Origin: Centroberyx gerrardi
Lineage: Eukaryota > Chordata > Actinopteri > Beryciformes > Berycidae
Assembly (NCBI RefSeq): GCF_048128805.1
Contig: NC_135998.1
Location: 14,917,656-14,981,655 of the forward strand
Length of the DNA: 64,000 nucleotides
Direction of reading: 5' to 3'
Shown: piece by piece, positions 49,101-59,846 of the stretch
Layout: every line of letters begins with the position of its first letter
Numbering within the stretch: position 1 is the stretch's first letter
Notes under the pieces: generated by a model
Told to the model about the DNA's origin: nothing
Databases searched by the model: none
What the model saw: only the letters and a program-made list of their open reading frames with translations
Translations under genes and position numbers: made by a program

Positions 49101-52100
49101 GTCAGATTCGTCACCTCAGGTGTTTGTGTCACATGTCCACTGCTAACTCTGAGTTTCTGTAGGTTCTCTTACTCATCATAGTATAACTCTTCTTTGTCAC
49201 ACACTCTCAGAAAGCATTATGTTTCACGTCACATGGGGAAGTATTTTGCTACACACCCAACACAAGAGAGCGACTCAAACGAGCACCCTCGTCTCCCAAG
49301 GGGTCAGGTGGAGCATGCAGCTCTTGCAGGGGGGGGGGGGGGCCGAAGCAGAAAGATGCTTCTGAAAGACAGGATATCCCCGGACAGGAACCCCTACCTC
49401 GCCCGCCCGCCCCTTGCCTTTCCTGCCTGGCCTGCTGACTCTATCCTGTCCATGAGGTCCGCCGTCCTCCCGGGATGCCGCGGGGAGGAGGAGAGTTCAA
49501 GACTGGCAGCAGGAAGCCGAGGGTCCTCCAAGACATTCCAGGGGTCATTGGGCCATCCTACCGCGGCACGCTCAGGCCAGGCTCCAGGTCCGGTCTGCTG
49601 GCCGCGCCGCGCCGCCCCCATTGTTCAGCCAGAGGTGAAACGTGAACACACTTCCTCTGTCTATTTTCTGCATGACCTGGTTTATCGGGTTCTGATTTAT
49701 GACAGCTGGACATGCGCTTCTCACATCGGCCTTGCCACAGGCCTTTTTTTAAAACAAAACAATGGCAAGTGCTATTCGTCACCCATTGATATGCTGATGA
49801 AGGAGTCAAAGTGGGCTCCACACCTACCGAAACCTCTGTCAACGCCTATTCGCCTTTGCCTTTTATTCCTATTGATAGGCATCGTCCTGTGAACAAACAT
49901 CCAATCTAGCAAAGAAAGTAACCTTTACGCAGTCCACATTGTGCTGTGTTTACAAAACACTTGTGGAGGATCAGAGAGAGCCAGAGAGGTTTTCTTTGGC
50001 TTTGGTATCCGTCTCTGTCCAGTCTGAACAGGTTTCTTCATTTCGTTTCTTCATATAGGACAGCTAAGTAAGGATTTCTTAGAAGGTGACATTGACCACT
50101 AAGCATGCTATTTCTCTTGTGCTGAATTTTCTTCAAAGTGAAACAGATTTATGTCGTTTGAAGTCATTTGTAAAAAACTTCTATCAGATAATGACCTTTT
50201 TGCAGTTGTTGTGTATTGCATTATGTGTTTATAGCTTATATAGCTGTTCTGTTGCAGTGTCAACAAGATACTGCTGATGATGAATTAGTAGCATGAGTTT
50301 GTTTCCTGTTATTGTTTTATGAAACTGACCTTTTTCCCATCAGTGTTTTCAGGCAATGTTGATGCTTCTCTTTGCCCAGATGAAACGACTGTTGCCTTCT
50401 TGTAGTGGAGGTGGTTAAAGATGCAAATTACCAACACAGTGTAAGAACATGTGCATCTCATGATCAAAATAATCAACACACAACACAATGTTCCTTTTAG
50501 AGTCTGACTGCAGCAGTGATCTGTCTGGATAACTGTTTTGTTTGTCATTTCTTAGACAAGAAAAATGAGACAGTTTCTACCCTGGGGATTCCCCTTGGCC
50601 AGGCTGCTTCTGACTATAGACACGCTTAATTTTCACACTCTGTTATTACAGAGGAATGAAAACATTTGCGTAATCATTTTTCAACCGTCATCTCAGACAA
50701 ACAAGCAGCCCAGTGGGTCAAAGGGGGTAAATCACATTTCTCTCATAAACACTGACGCTTTCTTTCTTAGCTTTAAATAATTCTCCTTGGCACACTCAAG
50801 GTTCATACCATGAAATCCCTGTAACATGATCACATTACCTTCATAAAACTTGAAAACCCATGAACATAATCTATCCAGATTATCTTTCACAATGTTCTTT
50901 GACTTTGGCGCTGACAGGTGGAGGAGAAGGTGAAAAGTCCACAAGTCGTCTTGTGAGAATAGTTGGGTTAGTTGAAGTACCACTGCACAGTATTTTCAAA
51001 TGTACTGTATGCTGTTTCACTAATGAAACCATTTTGTTGTGTATAATACTTTGTGTGAAAGTGCATCAATTGTGCCACACTGTTTGTTTCATGTACTGTT
51101 GTTGTCTACAGCTTTAAAGTTTTAAATGTACTTTCAGAAAGACTATGATTTTAAGTGAAGTCACCTACAGATACAGAAAGGAATTGGATTTTGTGAAACT
51201 CCCAGTCTGTTAAATAAACTAATACTACATTTTCAGGCTAAATTCAGAGATCTGTTTTACAAAGATTTTGTTTACATGTCTGTGTTTGTGTCTTGACCCT
51301 GATGAGATTATGGGGCTGAGACTCGGTGATGAAGGAGGCAGAGTGAATGTGCCTGCAGCTGTTGGATTCCTTAACGCTCCATGACAAGGAGTTTCAACTG
51401 TAGAGGACATCACCTGTCCAAGATTAGAGACAGGGACGAGGCTTTCCACCTCGGAGGTGTTCAGCTTTGTTGACTTTCAGAACACTGAAATAATGAGACA
51501 GAAAGGTCACAGTTATCCCTAAAGTCACACGCAGCATAGTGTAATTGTAACTGATTTAGACTAAGCCATCATCTCCCATTATTCCATGGTGATAACAGGA
51601 ACAAATACTCCCACGAGAAATGAGTAACCCAGGATTAGGAGTCCAGTCCTTCTGTCTCCCTGCTGTTGCTGATTATGTCCCGTAAAAAGCTCATTACAGC
51701 CAAATTAGTTAATCATTGGAGTCTAACTTAAAGGTCAACAACCTGCTCTACGTATGGTATTTGTTTGCAAAAGACTTTTGACAATACTTAGTGGCTTAAA
51801 CTGGCCACAGAGAACAGTACGCCTTCAGAGATCATGATAGACTATCTGTGGTGATAACTTGGGAATTAAAAGACACATTAGATGCATAGATGCATTTGGA
51901 AAATTGGTATTCATTTAACACAAAACAAGTTTAGGGTGAGTCTTGAAGGCAAAATGTCCAATTTAGAAACCTTTGTACTTACTGAACATGTGTGTGAGGG
52001 AACTGTAAGAGACCAAGAAACAAATGCACTGGAGGAGGGAAATAGAAGTCGAACATGCATTTCCTGCAGACATGTGCTTTGATTTTGGCCCCGTGAAACA

Positions 52101-52200
52101 CAATGGGAGGGAGACTGCCTCCCCTCAGCAATGTACTAACAGGAAGAAGCACATTCACTGAATAGGAGTAAATACATTCCAACAAGACTTAACAAGCAAT

Positions 52201-52537
52201 TGTACGGAAGAGGATTAGGGCCACGTGAAAAATGTATTTGATTAAAGTCAGAATTCTGAGAATAAAGTCAGAATTCTGAGTTTAAAGTCAGAATTCTCAG
52301 AATTCTGAGAATAAAGTCAGAATTCTGACATTCTCAGGATTCTGAGTTTATTCTCAGAATTCTGAGAATAAAGTCAGAATTCTGACATTCTCAGAATTCT
52401 GAGTTTATTCTCAGAATTCTGAGAATAAAGTCAAAATTCTGACATTCTCAGAATTCTGAGTTTATTCTCAGAATTCTGACTTTATTCTCAGAACTCAAAT
52501 ACATTTTTCACATGTGGCCCTAATCCTCTTCCGTACA
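52201..52537. mobile_element. Fold-back element with EcoRI-rich internal tandem repeat
   Basis: A 41-bp segment at 52201-52241 (TGTACGGAAGAGGATTAGGG...) is repeated almost perfectly in inverse at 52497-52537. Between them lie about three ~57-bp tandem units built from short palindromes of GAATTCTGA and AATAAAGTC, with roughly eleven GAATTC sites in some 230 bases. There is no coding capacity. A target duplication is unclear because the flanking bases continue the inverted symmetry (AAT on the left, AT on the right). It lies just past the putative aplnr polyadenylation site. Confidence 0.8.
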
Positions 52538-52712
52538 ATCACGAGTCACAGACTGAGACAGAGTGAGAATCCTTTTGGTTCAAAGCACCTTTTTATTACA
52601 AATCATAGACATGAACTCAAAATAATGCGTATTCACAATATGTTTACACACATTTGTCAGTAACAAATTCATTGTCATTCTTACACTCACACAAACACAT
52701 ACATACTCATTC

Positions 52713-52713
52713 C

Positions 52714-52747
<34 letters not shown>

Positions 52748-52995
52748 TGCAAACACAGACACACACACACACACACACACACGCACTGGCAGACTGTCAA
52801 AGCAGTCACCTTTTAATTGGGCCCTCTACCCGCCTGAAAACATTTGTCAGCTGCCATCTGTCTGTCTGTCTGGGACTCCCACCCCCTTCCACCATGTCCC
52901 CGTCTCTCCTTACAACACTCTTATCAGACTCCAACACCTCTTACTGACTCACACCCCCTCCCTACGCACACACACACACACACACACACTCACAC
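52713..52995. repeat. Cluster of three (CA)n tracts
   Basis: CA blocks at about 52719-52744, 52759-52782 and 52968-52990 lie within the expected aplnr 3' UTR. Confidence 0.85.
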
Positions 52996-53573
52996 ACACA
53001 TAACACTGTTGGCTGTGGTGCAGATAATACAGATTGAGTTGGACAACGGGTAGTCTATTAGATATCGCACCTCAAGTGCTTACGAATGAAAACAAGAACA
53101 GCATGGGGCAAATGCATGAGCAATACACTTCACCATGATTGGATGACAGGGCTTCAGAGTTCAAAGCTCCAGACTTTACATAAAGTCTACAGGAGACCAA
53201 GAGAAACATATGGGCACGTGGTCCATTTAACATACATTCCACTCCTTCCAAAAATGTCTGCTTTGCATTTTCCTGCAGCTTGGTCCCTTGTGTTAAGTTC
53301 AGTTCAGTTTTGCTCCAAACGTCCCAGTCACTGAAAGTGAGGTTGGCTGTGGTCAGACATAAACACCACCAGCCTGACTGGTTTCTTCAGTCGCACAGAG
53401 CAGACGGGACTCGCTGTGCTTACACACCTAGTCCACAGAGTCAGAGGGAAGCAGAGGTGACCCCCCTGAAGACTGACCTGTGATCATCCACTGCTAAATG
53501 CTTCGATTTACCTGCATTGTTCAGGTGAAGACAAAACAGGGTCACTGATCACCTGTCCCCCAGCATGCCTCTG

Positions 53574-54653
53574 TCACACCTTTGTGGCCAGAGACTGCGC
53601 CTCTGTCTTCTGAGAGGACAGGGAGCTGGCCGGGCTGGCATGCAAGGACTTCTTCAGGTTGAGCAGGCACAGGCACTGGGATCGAAAGCGCAGGTCAAAG
53701 AAGGCGTAAAGGAACGGGTTGAGGCAGCTGTTGACGTAGGCCAGGCAGGTGGCGTAGGGGTGAGCTAGCAGGAGGAACCGCAGGAAGGCGCAGGTGGCAG
53801 GAGCCAGGTTCAGGTACGAGAGGGCATCAGCGCTCTTCAGCACATGGAAGGGCACCCAACAGGCAGCGAACACCACCACCAGAGTGGTGATGATCTTCAG
53901 CAGCCTCCGCTTGCGTTGGTCCTCCTTGCGCAGACTGTTGAAGTGGCGGGTGACCGTGCAGCCGATGAAGCCGTAACACACCATCATGGCCAGGAAGGGC
54001 AGAAGAAAGCCCAGGGCCGAGGAGGAGATGCTGAGACCGGCGACCCACAGGTTCTCCTGCTCCTTATCCGTCACCACCAGGCTGAAGTCCATGGCACAGG
54101 AGGTGCGGTTGCTGGTTAAGTCATGTTTGGTGGTGCGGAAGATGAGAGTGGGGGCGGCCAGCAGACCAGACAGCAGCCAGATAGCTGTCAGCGAGGCCCG
54201 CATGTGGCCGCGGGTGCGCAGCTGGTTGCTGGACAAAGAGTGGACAATGGCCAGGTAGCGGTCGAAACTCATGCAGGTGAGGCAGAAGACGCTGGCGTAC
54301 ATGTTGAGCAGGACCACGTAGCTGCTGATCTTGCAGAGGGCGACTCCAAAGGGCCAGTGGTAGCCCAATGCCGTGTAGACCGCCCACAGAGGCAGAGTGA
54401 CCACAAACGTCAGGTCAGCTAACGCCAGGTTGCCTATGTAGACATCAGCGGCCCGCCGCTTGCCCTGGGCTCGCCACACAGTGAAGATGACCACCCCGTT
54501 TCCAGAGAGGCCGAGGATGAAAATAAGCATGTAGAGCACTGGAATGACGGAGTACGAAGGCTCCCACTCAGAATAGTCACACATGGTGGAGTTTTCTGTC
54601 TCCTCGTAGTCGTAGTAGTCATACGGGCTTTCACTCGGCAGCTCCATCTCCAT
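53574..54653 (-). CDS. aplnr: Apelin receptor (class A GPCR)
   Basis: This single-exon gene encodes 359 aa. APLNR is the Gi-coupled plasma-membrane receptor for apelin and Elabela/Toddler peptides, with roles in gastrulation, heart and vessel development. Seen: an acidic, tyrosine-rich N terminus with a glycosylation site N21-S-T and C25; seven hydrophobic segments; G51-N52 (TM1), L-A-D80 (TM2), C107 for the TM3 disulfide, DRY at 131-133, a second site NRT in loop 2, CWVP at 265-268 (TM6), NPFLY at 312-316 (TM7), and a palmitoylation-like CLC at the start of the tail. The tail ends SLATKV. Two ATGs (MEMEL) start the frame; the first is used here. Teleosts have two copies; wording such as RTRGHMRASL and QKTEAQSLATKV recalls the b copy, but that is memory, so the symbol is left as aplnr. 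Confidence 0.96.
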   Translation of the reverse strand: MEMELPSESPYDYYDYEETENSTMCDYSEWEPSYSVIPVLYMLIFILGLSGNGVVIFTVWRAQGKRRAADVYIGNLALADLTFVVTLPLWAVYTALGYHWPFGVALCKISSYVVLLNMYASVFCLTCMSFDRYLAIVHSLSSNQLRTRGHMRASLTAIWLLSGLLAAPTLIFRTTKHDLTSNRTSCAMDFSLVVTDKEQENLWVAGLSISSSALGFLLPFLAMMVCYGFIGCTVTRHFNSLRKEDQRKRRLLKIITTLVVVFAACWVPFHVLKSADALSYLNLAPATCAFLRFLLLAHPYATCLAYVNSCLNPFLYAFFDLRFRSQCLCLLNLKKSLHASPASSLSSQKTEAQSLATKV

Positions 54654-54764
54654 TCTCTTCTCTCTGAGTATCCCTTGTGTGAAGAAGCAAAAAGTTTGGT
54701 ACAGATAGCTCCACAGTAGATGAGAGCACTCTGAAGTCTGTTGCTACATGTGAAAACTGTCGCC

Positions 54765-54773
54765 CTTTATATA
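54765..54773 (-). promoter_or_regulatory. TATA box of aplnr
   Basis: The minus strand reads GGTATATAAAGGG about 110 bases upstream of the aplnr ATG, a good TATA box match. Immediately upstream lies G-rich DNA (GGGAGGGCAC, GGGGAGAGGGAGG) that could bind Sp1-type factors. Transcription would start near 54735-54745 and leave a 5' UTR of about 85-90 bases if unspliced. Confidence 0.6.
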
Positions 54774-55584
54774 CCTCCCAGCCCCTTGTGCCCTCCCAGG
54801 ACTTCCCCCCCGCCCCCCCCCCTCCCTCTCCCCTCCTCCTCTCTGCACTGCACACGCCCACCACTCTCCCCATTCATTTGATATGTGCCAGATTGTCTAA
54901 TGCAGGGTCAAGAACATTTTATAACAGGCCTAGGTGACAAGTTCAAATGAGTTGAAATACCAACAGTAATGTGTACATGTAAAGCCGCATAATTATTTGG
55001 TCATGTTGGTCATAAGTCATGTTGCAAATGATTACTTAAGGCAAAATGAAACTCAGTGTCCATAGTAACAATACTTTTAGTAACAATGCTTTTATTTTTT
55101 TTCTCCCCTGCCATACAGAAAACTTATTATTTCAAAGAATAAAAGTTAATTAAACATGTTTGGACAGCAGCCCATGAGTCAAGCCTGGGCATGTCATGCT
55201 TCATGAAGTAGACAATTATAATGTCAATTCAGAGTCGTTCTGGCACTGGAGCACTCTGCTGAAATTTGAATAGGCAACACTATTTCCATTTCAATGTCGG
55301 TTTCTTCTTGGCTGTACATGCTCAAACATGTATAAAACCACAAAATAAAGACATCTTGAGCTCAAATGAACTGCAGGGTAGATATACAAAGCCTAAACCT
55401 TTACTAGAAAGTATAGGAAATAGAGTGATACCAAACCTTGCAACACTAAGAAAAAATGCCTAGAGAAATGTCTTGCAGCCTTGGCTTAAGATATTAAATT
55501 GGAATTTGCATTCCATCACAATTTTTGAAAGACAATTTTATAAGGTAAAATTTCAGTAAAGGTCAGTCGAGATTTTGTGTTAAT

Positions 55585-55990
55585 AATGACGTAATAATAA
55601 TAACTTTATTTGTTTCGCACCTTTATAAAACTTTTACAAAGTGCTTTACATACAATAAAACCCAAAGAGACAAATAAATAAAAAAAATAATAAAAAAAAT
55701 ACTCTGTATTAATAATGTGTCAATGCAACAAGAATACTAATACTAATAATAACACTACTAATACTAATACTACTGCTATCATAATCATCATCATATGCTT
55801 GGGTATCAGTGCATATACAACACCCTTCAAAACAGTTTTACAGTGCACAATACACAATAAAATGGTAATAAATACAAACCAGTTAGACAATAAAAATGCC
55901 AGACATTAATTAAAAGCATGGTGGCATAAGAATTAAACAAATACAGCAATAAAATAAAAGATCTGAGATGAAGCTGTTGAAGAGACCTGG
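55585..55990 (-). repeat. LINE/SINE 3'-tail-like repeat (antisense)
   Basis: TAATAATAATAACTTTATTTG followed by CTTTTACAAAGTGCTTTACAT is the antisense form of the 3' tail also seen at 7925-8275 and 15264-15345. The following A-rich DNA with AATACTAATACTAATAA units and a second AAAACAGTTTTACAGTGCA block suggests two adjoining copies. Confidence 0.5.
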
Positions 55991-56199
55991 CTGAGTCTCA
56001 AAAGAAATCATGTAAATCTTAAAATCAGATTTAAAAATCAAAAGGCATCCGCAGGGCAGAGAAACTAAAATAGGGCCAATATAATGTCATGATGTGTGTT
56101 TTAGATTTTGTCATTAAACTGGCATTTCTGCATATTCAGGAGTCATGCCATGACTTGTCGATTGACACACGGGTATTACCGTAGTGAAGGAGTGATATT

Positions 56200-56722
56200 C
56201 AGTGGTAGAAAAGGTGCTCAAATCCCTTTCTTAAGTATCAATACTATAATGGAAAAAAAAACTTCGTTAAAAGTAAAAGTTCTGCATTCAAAAGTTTACT
56301 TAAGTAAAAGTATAGAAGTATTAGCAGTAAAATATACTTAACTATCAAAAGTAAAAGTACTCATTCTGAAGAATGCTCCCTTTCATAGTGTTAAATTATT
56401 GATGCATTAACCTGTAAGAAGTATTTTAATGTCGAAGATCTAACTACTCCATATACTGTTGGGTAGTTTACACTCTAACAATGCATCATATTTAATGAGA
56501 TTATTGTATGTTTTGCATGTAAAACCTTATTCTGCAAAGTAACTGGTAACTACAGCTGTCAGATAAATGTAGTGGAGTAAAAAGTGCAATATTTCCCTCT
56601 GAAATGTAGTGGAGGAAAAGTATAAAGTCTCACAAAATGGAAATACTCAAGTAAAGTGGCAGAACCTCAAAACCGTACTCTACTGTACTTGAGTAAATGT
56701 ACTTAGTTATTTCCCACCTCTG
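56200..56722. mobile_element. hAT-type MITE
   Basis: The element begins CAGTGGTAGAAAAGG and ends CCCACCTCTG, imperfect inverted ends, flanked by GTGATATT (56192-56199) and GTGATGTT (56723-56730), an 8-bp duplication with one difference. An 8-bp target duplication with CAG-type ends is the hAT signature. The inside carries the AAGTAAAAGT and ACTTGAGTAAATGTACTTAG words of a very common teleost MITE. There is no transposase frame. Confidence 0.85.
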
Positions 56723-57366
56723 GTGATGTTGTAAAGTCTCTCAGTATAAGTCTCTCAGTATCTTTAAAAGACAAGACCAATCTAATGCTTGCATTCCATT
56801 GCCGATTAAGTGCATAAGACACCTCAGCAGCTTATCAAACAAACAAGCAGCCCGTCTCTCTCTCTCTCTCTCTCTCGTGTGCCGTCTCTCTCTGCAGGGA
56901 CGTGTCTGTCTGCAGCGGCCCAGGTGGGAGTGCTCACTCTGCAGCCTGCTCCGTCTCTCAGCAGAGTGGCAGCGGTGGCGCCAGGGCACCGACCGTCTCA
57001 GACACAACTACTGTATCACTCAACAATCTTTTCCTCCGCTGATCCCCTTCCTCCGCTCTCCCATCCCAGCCTCCTCGATCCCTCTCCTTTGCTCTCCACT
57101 CATCTTACTATTCCTCTGAATATGAGTCGGGGGGGGGGGCAGATTATTCCCGTCTGCTCAGGTTTTTCACCAACGTCATTTACTCTCAGAGACCTGTTTG
57201 TTTTTGCCAGTTACTGTGATGCAAGGTTGTGGTATTTGGTAATTAAACGGATGTGATTGTGTTTGTGTGTCTCCACCCAACCGCTGTCCTCTCCTGCTCC
57301 CCTCCTAATTGTCCGTCCAGCTCTTTGTCCTCCCGGCTTCTTTGTCCGTCCGCCCCTCTCTTGCAG

Positions 57367-57515
57367 GACGTTTGGCAGAACAGGAAAAGAGCAGAGCGAA
57401 CTGAATCAAAGCAAGCTTCCTATCTGTGTTCTGGTGGGACTGGGGTTTTGTTTTTAACAGCGCTGGCTGACAGGACTGTGAATCGACAGCTAAATAAAAC
57501 ATCAGGCCTTCAGTG
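57367..57515 (+). other. Possible 3' exon of a plus-strand non-coding transcript
   Basis: A 60-base pyrimidine-rich stretch ends in CCCCTCTCTTGCAG (acceptor at 57365-57366). About 127 bases later AATAAA appears (57493-57498). A similar acceptor (CTCTCTCTCTGCAG) precedes 56898. Together these could form the last exons of a transcript divergent from aplnr. No protein is recognisable. Evidence is motif-only. Confidence 0.2.
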
Positions 57516-58334
57516 ATTAAAGTGAATCCACCCACTCACTTTTCCAACATCCCCTCAATCATCCCTTAAAGAGCAGGTCAGGAAATTCTGCAGAGATATA
57601 AGAAGCATATGGTTCTTCTACACATATAAGAAATGGTGAAATTAAACCTACTACAGACGCCATGGAAAAAGAGATTTTTGTGAATCTGGGTGGATGTTTG
57701 CATCTTATAAGGCATTGCAGCATAACAGCAGTACTGATAGTTAGTTAAAATCACTCCAAGTTCTTCCCATTTTATGTCTTTAAAAAGAGTGACAAGTTCC
57801 AATAGGACAGATGCACTCCAGCTTGAACCCTGCTTTTTATTTCTTTCTTGAAGATACGCCATCTTTTCACTCAGCACACCAGCAACCCTGTTTCCACAAC
57901 ATTCAGTTCATGTTTTTTCTCTTAATTGCCCACCTGTGTTTCGAATCGATTGTTTTTGTTCGTACTGTTTACCCTGCGTTTCTTGTGTGGCCTTGTGCTG
58001 TAAACCACACACCCTGAAGACACCGAGATGCTTCTCATGTCTTCTATCTACGGCCTTCATTCGACTGCCATCCATCATCGATGAGTCAGTAACAGAAGGC
58101 ATATCCGGGGGACATAGAAGGGGATGAACACTGGGACCACAAACATAAACAAAGAGACAGACACACACACACACACATGCTACAGTGAGAGACAGAGGCG
58201 CGCTGTCTGTCTGCAGGGCAGCAGAAGCTCCCTTTCATCCTTTAATGTGACCTTGTGTGTTAGTTTATGAGCCTGTTTTTTGTGGTATCTGAAGTGCCAA
58301 AAGAGTATGAGGTGTGTGTTCTTGTTGTATAGGC

Positions 58335-58383
<49 letters not shown>

Positions 58384-59206
58384 GGGGGTCTGACAGTTGT
58401 TTGATGTGTGTGTTAAGCTGTCAGAGACCACATGCATTGGCCCCCTGTCCTGTGACAGCTGGTTCTGCAAGGCTTGATTTGCGAACTGACCAACGCTGAA
58501 CCAGAGCCAGTCATCGCGGATCTTCATATCACACGTCTGACACCGACGCGCGATAACAACGTGACAGCCCACATAACCTCTGGCAAATATTGAGCCATCA
58601 GCACCAGTATCACCAATTACAGCAACAGTCTGATCTGCTGTTTTAATTATCTGAGTGGCATCAAAGCTGACACCTCCAGCACCCCTGGCAAGTGCGAACA
58701 TTTGGGTGTCGTTACCGCCTATTCCAGTCCGCCATCCTCCCCCTCCTCCTTTCAGCAAAGACGATCAGATGATTGACACCAGCTTGTTAAGCACCAAGGC
58801 CACCAAGATGGATGAGGTTGACACCTCTTAGGAGCCCAGCGTTGCAGTACAATGGACTAATGTGGAGTTTACAGCATTTTACATGACTCACAATGTAAAA
58901 AAAAAATCTAAAGTTATAAACTAGTCTTTTAAATGTGACTAATGTGTTTTTTGTGCTGACGTGCTGAAAACGTCAGAACAATATTATGACTGCTTGGGGC
59001 CAGTTGGCTGTCTCACATGTCTGGGAATCATGAAAGCGAACACGCAAATTCTGAAAACACAGTGCGTCATGAATATTATTTACCCTTTTTATCCTCTTAA
59101 ATCACAGATTCACCCGTTACCCTTCTCCACTGAGCCTTTCCTTTGTCACTGACACACAGTGCTGGGAGGGAAAGCATGTTACAAGTTACAAGCACACAGT
59201 TACAGA
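57516..59206. other. Intergenic DNA with one possible conserved block
   Basis: No gene was recognised. A (TG)n(GA)n microsatellite lies at 58334-58383. The block 58400-58760 has balanced composition, no repeats and a minus-strand open frame without an ATG at its start; it may be a conserved non-coding element. The rest shows nothing. Confidence 0.4.
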
Positions 59207-59209
59207 GAT

Positions 59210-59350
59210 TAGCTTTTTTTTTTTTTTTAAAGGTTTTTTTGTTGGGCTTTTTGCCTTTATTGTTTTACAGTTTTAAAGTAGAGATAGACAGGAAAGACTA
59301 GGAGAGAGAGGGGGACGACATGGGCCGCATCCGAACCCAGGACGTCGTGT
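59210..59350 (-). mobile_element. tRNA-derived SINE, degenerate
   Basis: Read on the minus strand it contains GTCCTGGGTTCGGATGCGGC (B-box region), GTCGTCCCCCTCTCTCTCCT, TCTTTCCTGTCTATCTCTAC and an AATAAAGGCAAAAAGCCC tail before a run of A. The order is that of the SINE at 22194-22352. The A-box half lies near 59340-59360 and is poorly preserved. Confidence 0.6.
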
Positions 59351-59639
59351 TTACATGGTACAGACCCCAGACCACAAAGATTATCTTAATATCAGTTATA
59401 TTAATATATAATATATATATATATATTATCATATTATATATCACCTTTTACAGCATGTCTACCTATTTTATGTGGTGCAACAAGTCTGCAAGCCATTTGG
59501 CCGGTAGGTTTGCACCCCGACTTGCCCCCCCCCCCCAACTCCCTTCCTATGGACCGCTTTGAACAGTCAGGAAGCTTCCATTGTATAATCCCCTTGCTGA
59601 GTTTGTATCTATGATAACACTACACCCTCTTGACCCCGT

Positions 59640-59846
59640 TCAGCACATGAAGAGGGGGTCACAAGGTGTTTTCATGACCTCACGGCCGTCATGACCCCAC
59701 TGCGGTCCCTCAGTCAACCAGAGCAGCAGCAGCTATCCCGGACCGGGCGCTGACCTGCGACAGACGCACGGCCGTCCCACCTCTGTTTGTGGGTCAGTCC
59801 TGCCGGGCCGCTGTGTTGACATGAACCTTCCCCCTCTCACCCTGTT
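59640..59846 (+). repeat. ~205-bp unit, copy A
   Basis: This unit matches 63357-63559 in inverse orientation over its whole length, by eye at well over 80% identity, with shared blocks such as GGTCACAAGGTGTTTTCATG and CTCTGTTTGTGGGTCAGTCC. Copy A keeps several CG dinucleotides that read TG or CA in copy B. It sits in otherwise unique DNA. No pol III boxes, terminal repeats or coding frame were seen. Confidence 0.85.

Larger units (their letters stand above)
47270..53573. other. Gene-poor region between aplnr 3' end and nfkbil1 5' end
   Basis: 47270-47480 is the nfkbil1 promoter side. It is followed by TG, GA, TG and GA microsatellites (47853-49100), a GC-rich island at about 49310-49640 with a G run at 49330-49342, A/T-rich unique DNA to 52200, the fold-back element (52201-52537) and the probable aplnr 3' UTR. 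Minus-strand AATAAA (52592-52597) and ATTAAA (52812-52817) are polyadenylation candidates 760-980 bases past the aplnr stop. A plus-strand frame of about 220 codons across the GC island resembles nothing and is not called. Confidence 0.5.
54654..56199. other. aplnr 5' flank and A/T-rich intergenic DNA
   Basis: 54654-54760 should be 5' UTR and 54765-54773 a TATA box. Pyrimidine-rich DNA with C runs fills 54780-54860. From 54900 the sequence is A/T-rich and shows no gene. 55585-55700 resembles a LINE tail in antisense. Confidence 0.5.

Noticed and set aside
49194-49892. A 232-codon plus-strand frame as a gene
   Set aside because: It starts at TTG, crosses a 13-G run, has no domain and no splice or polyadenylation context; kept only as a finding on the GC island.
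53844-54422. Several 90-100-codon plus-strand frames
   Set aside because: All are antisense shadows of the GC-rich aplnr coding exon.
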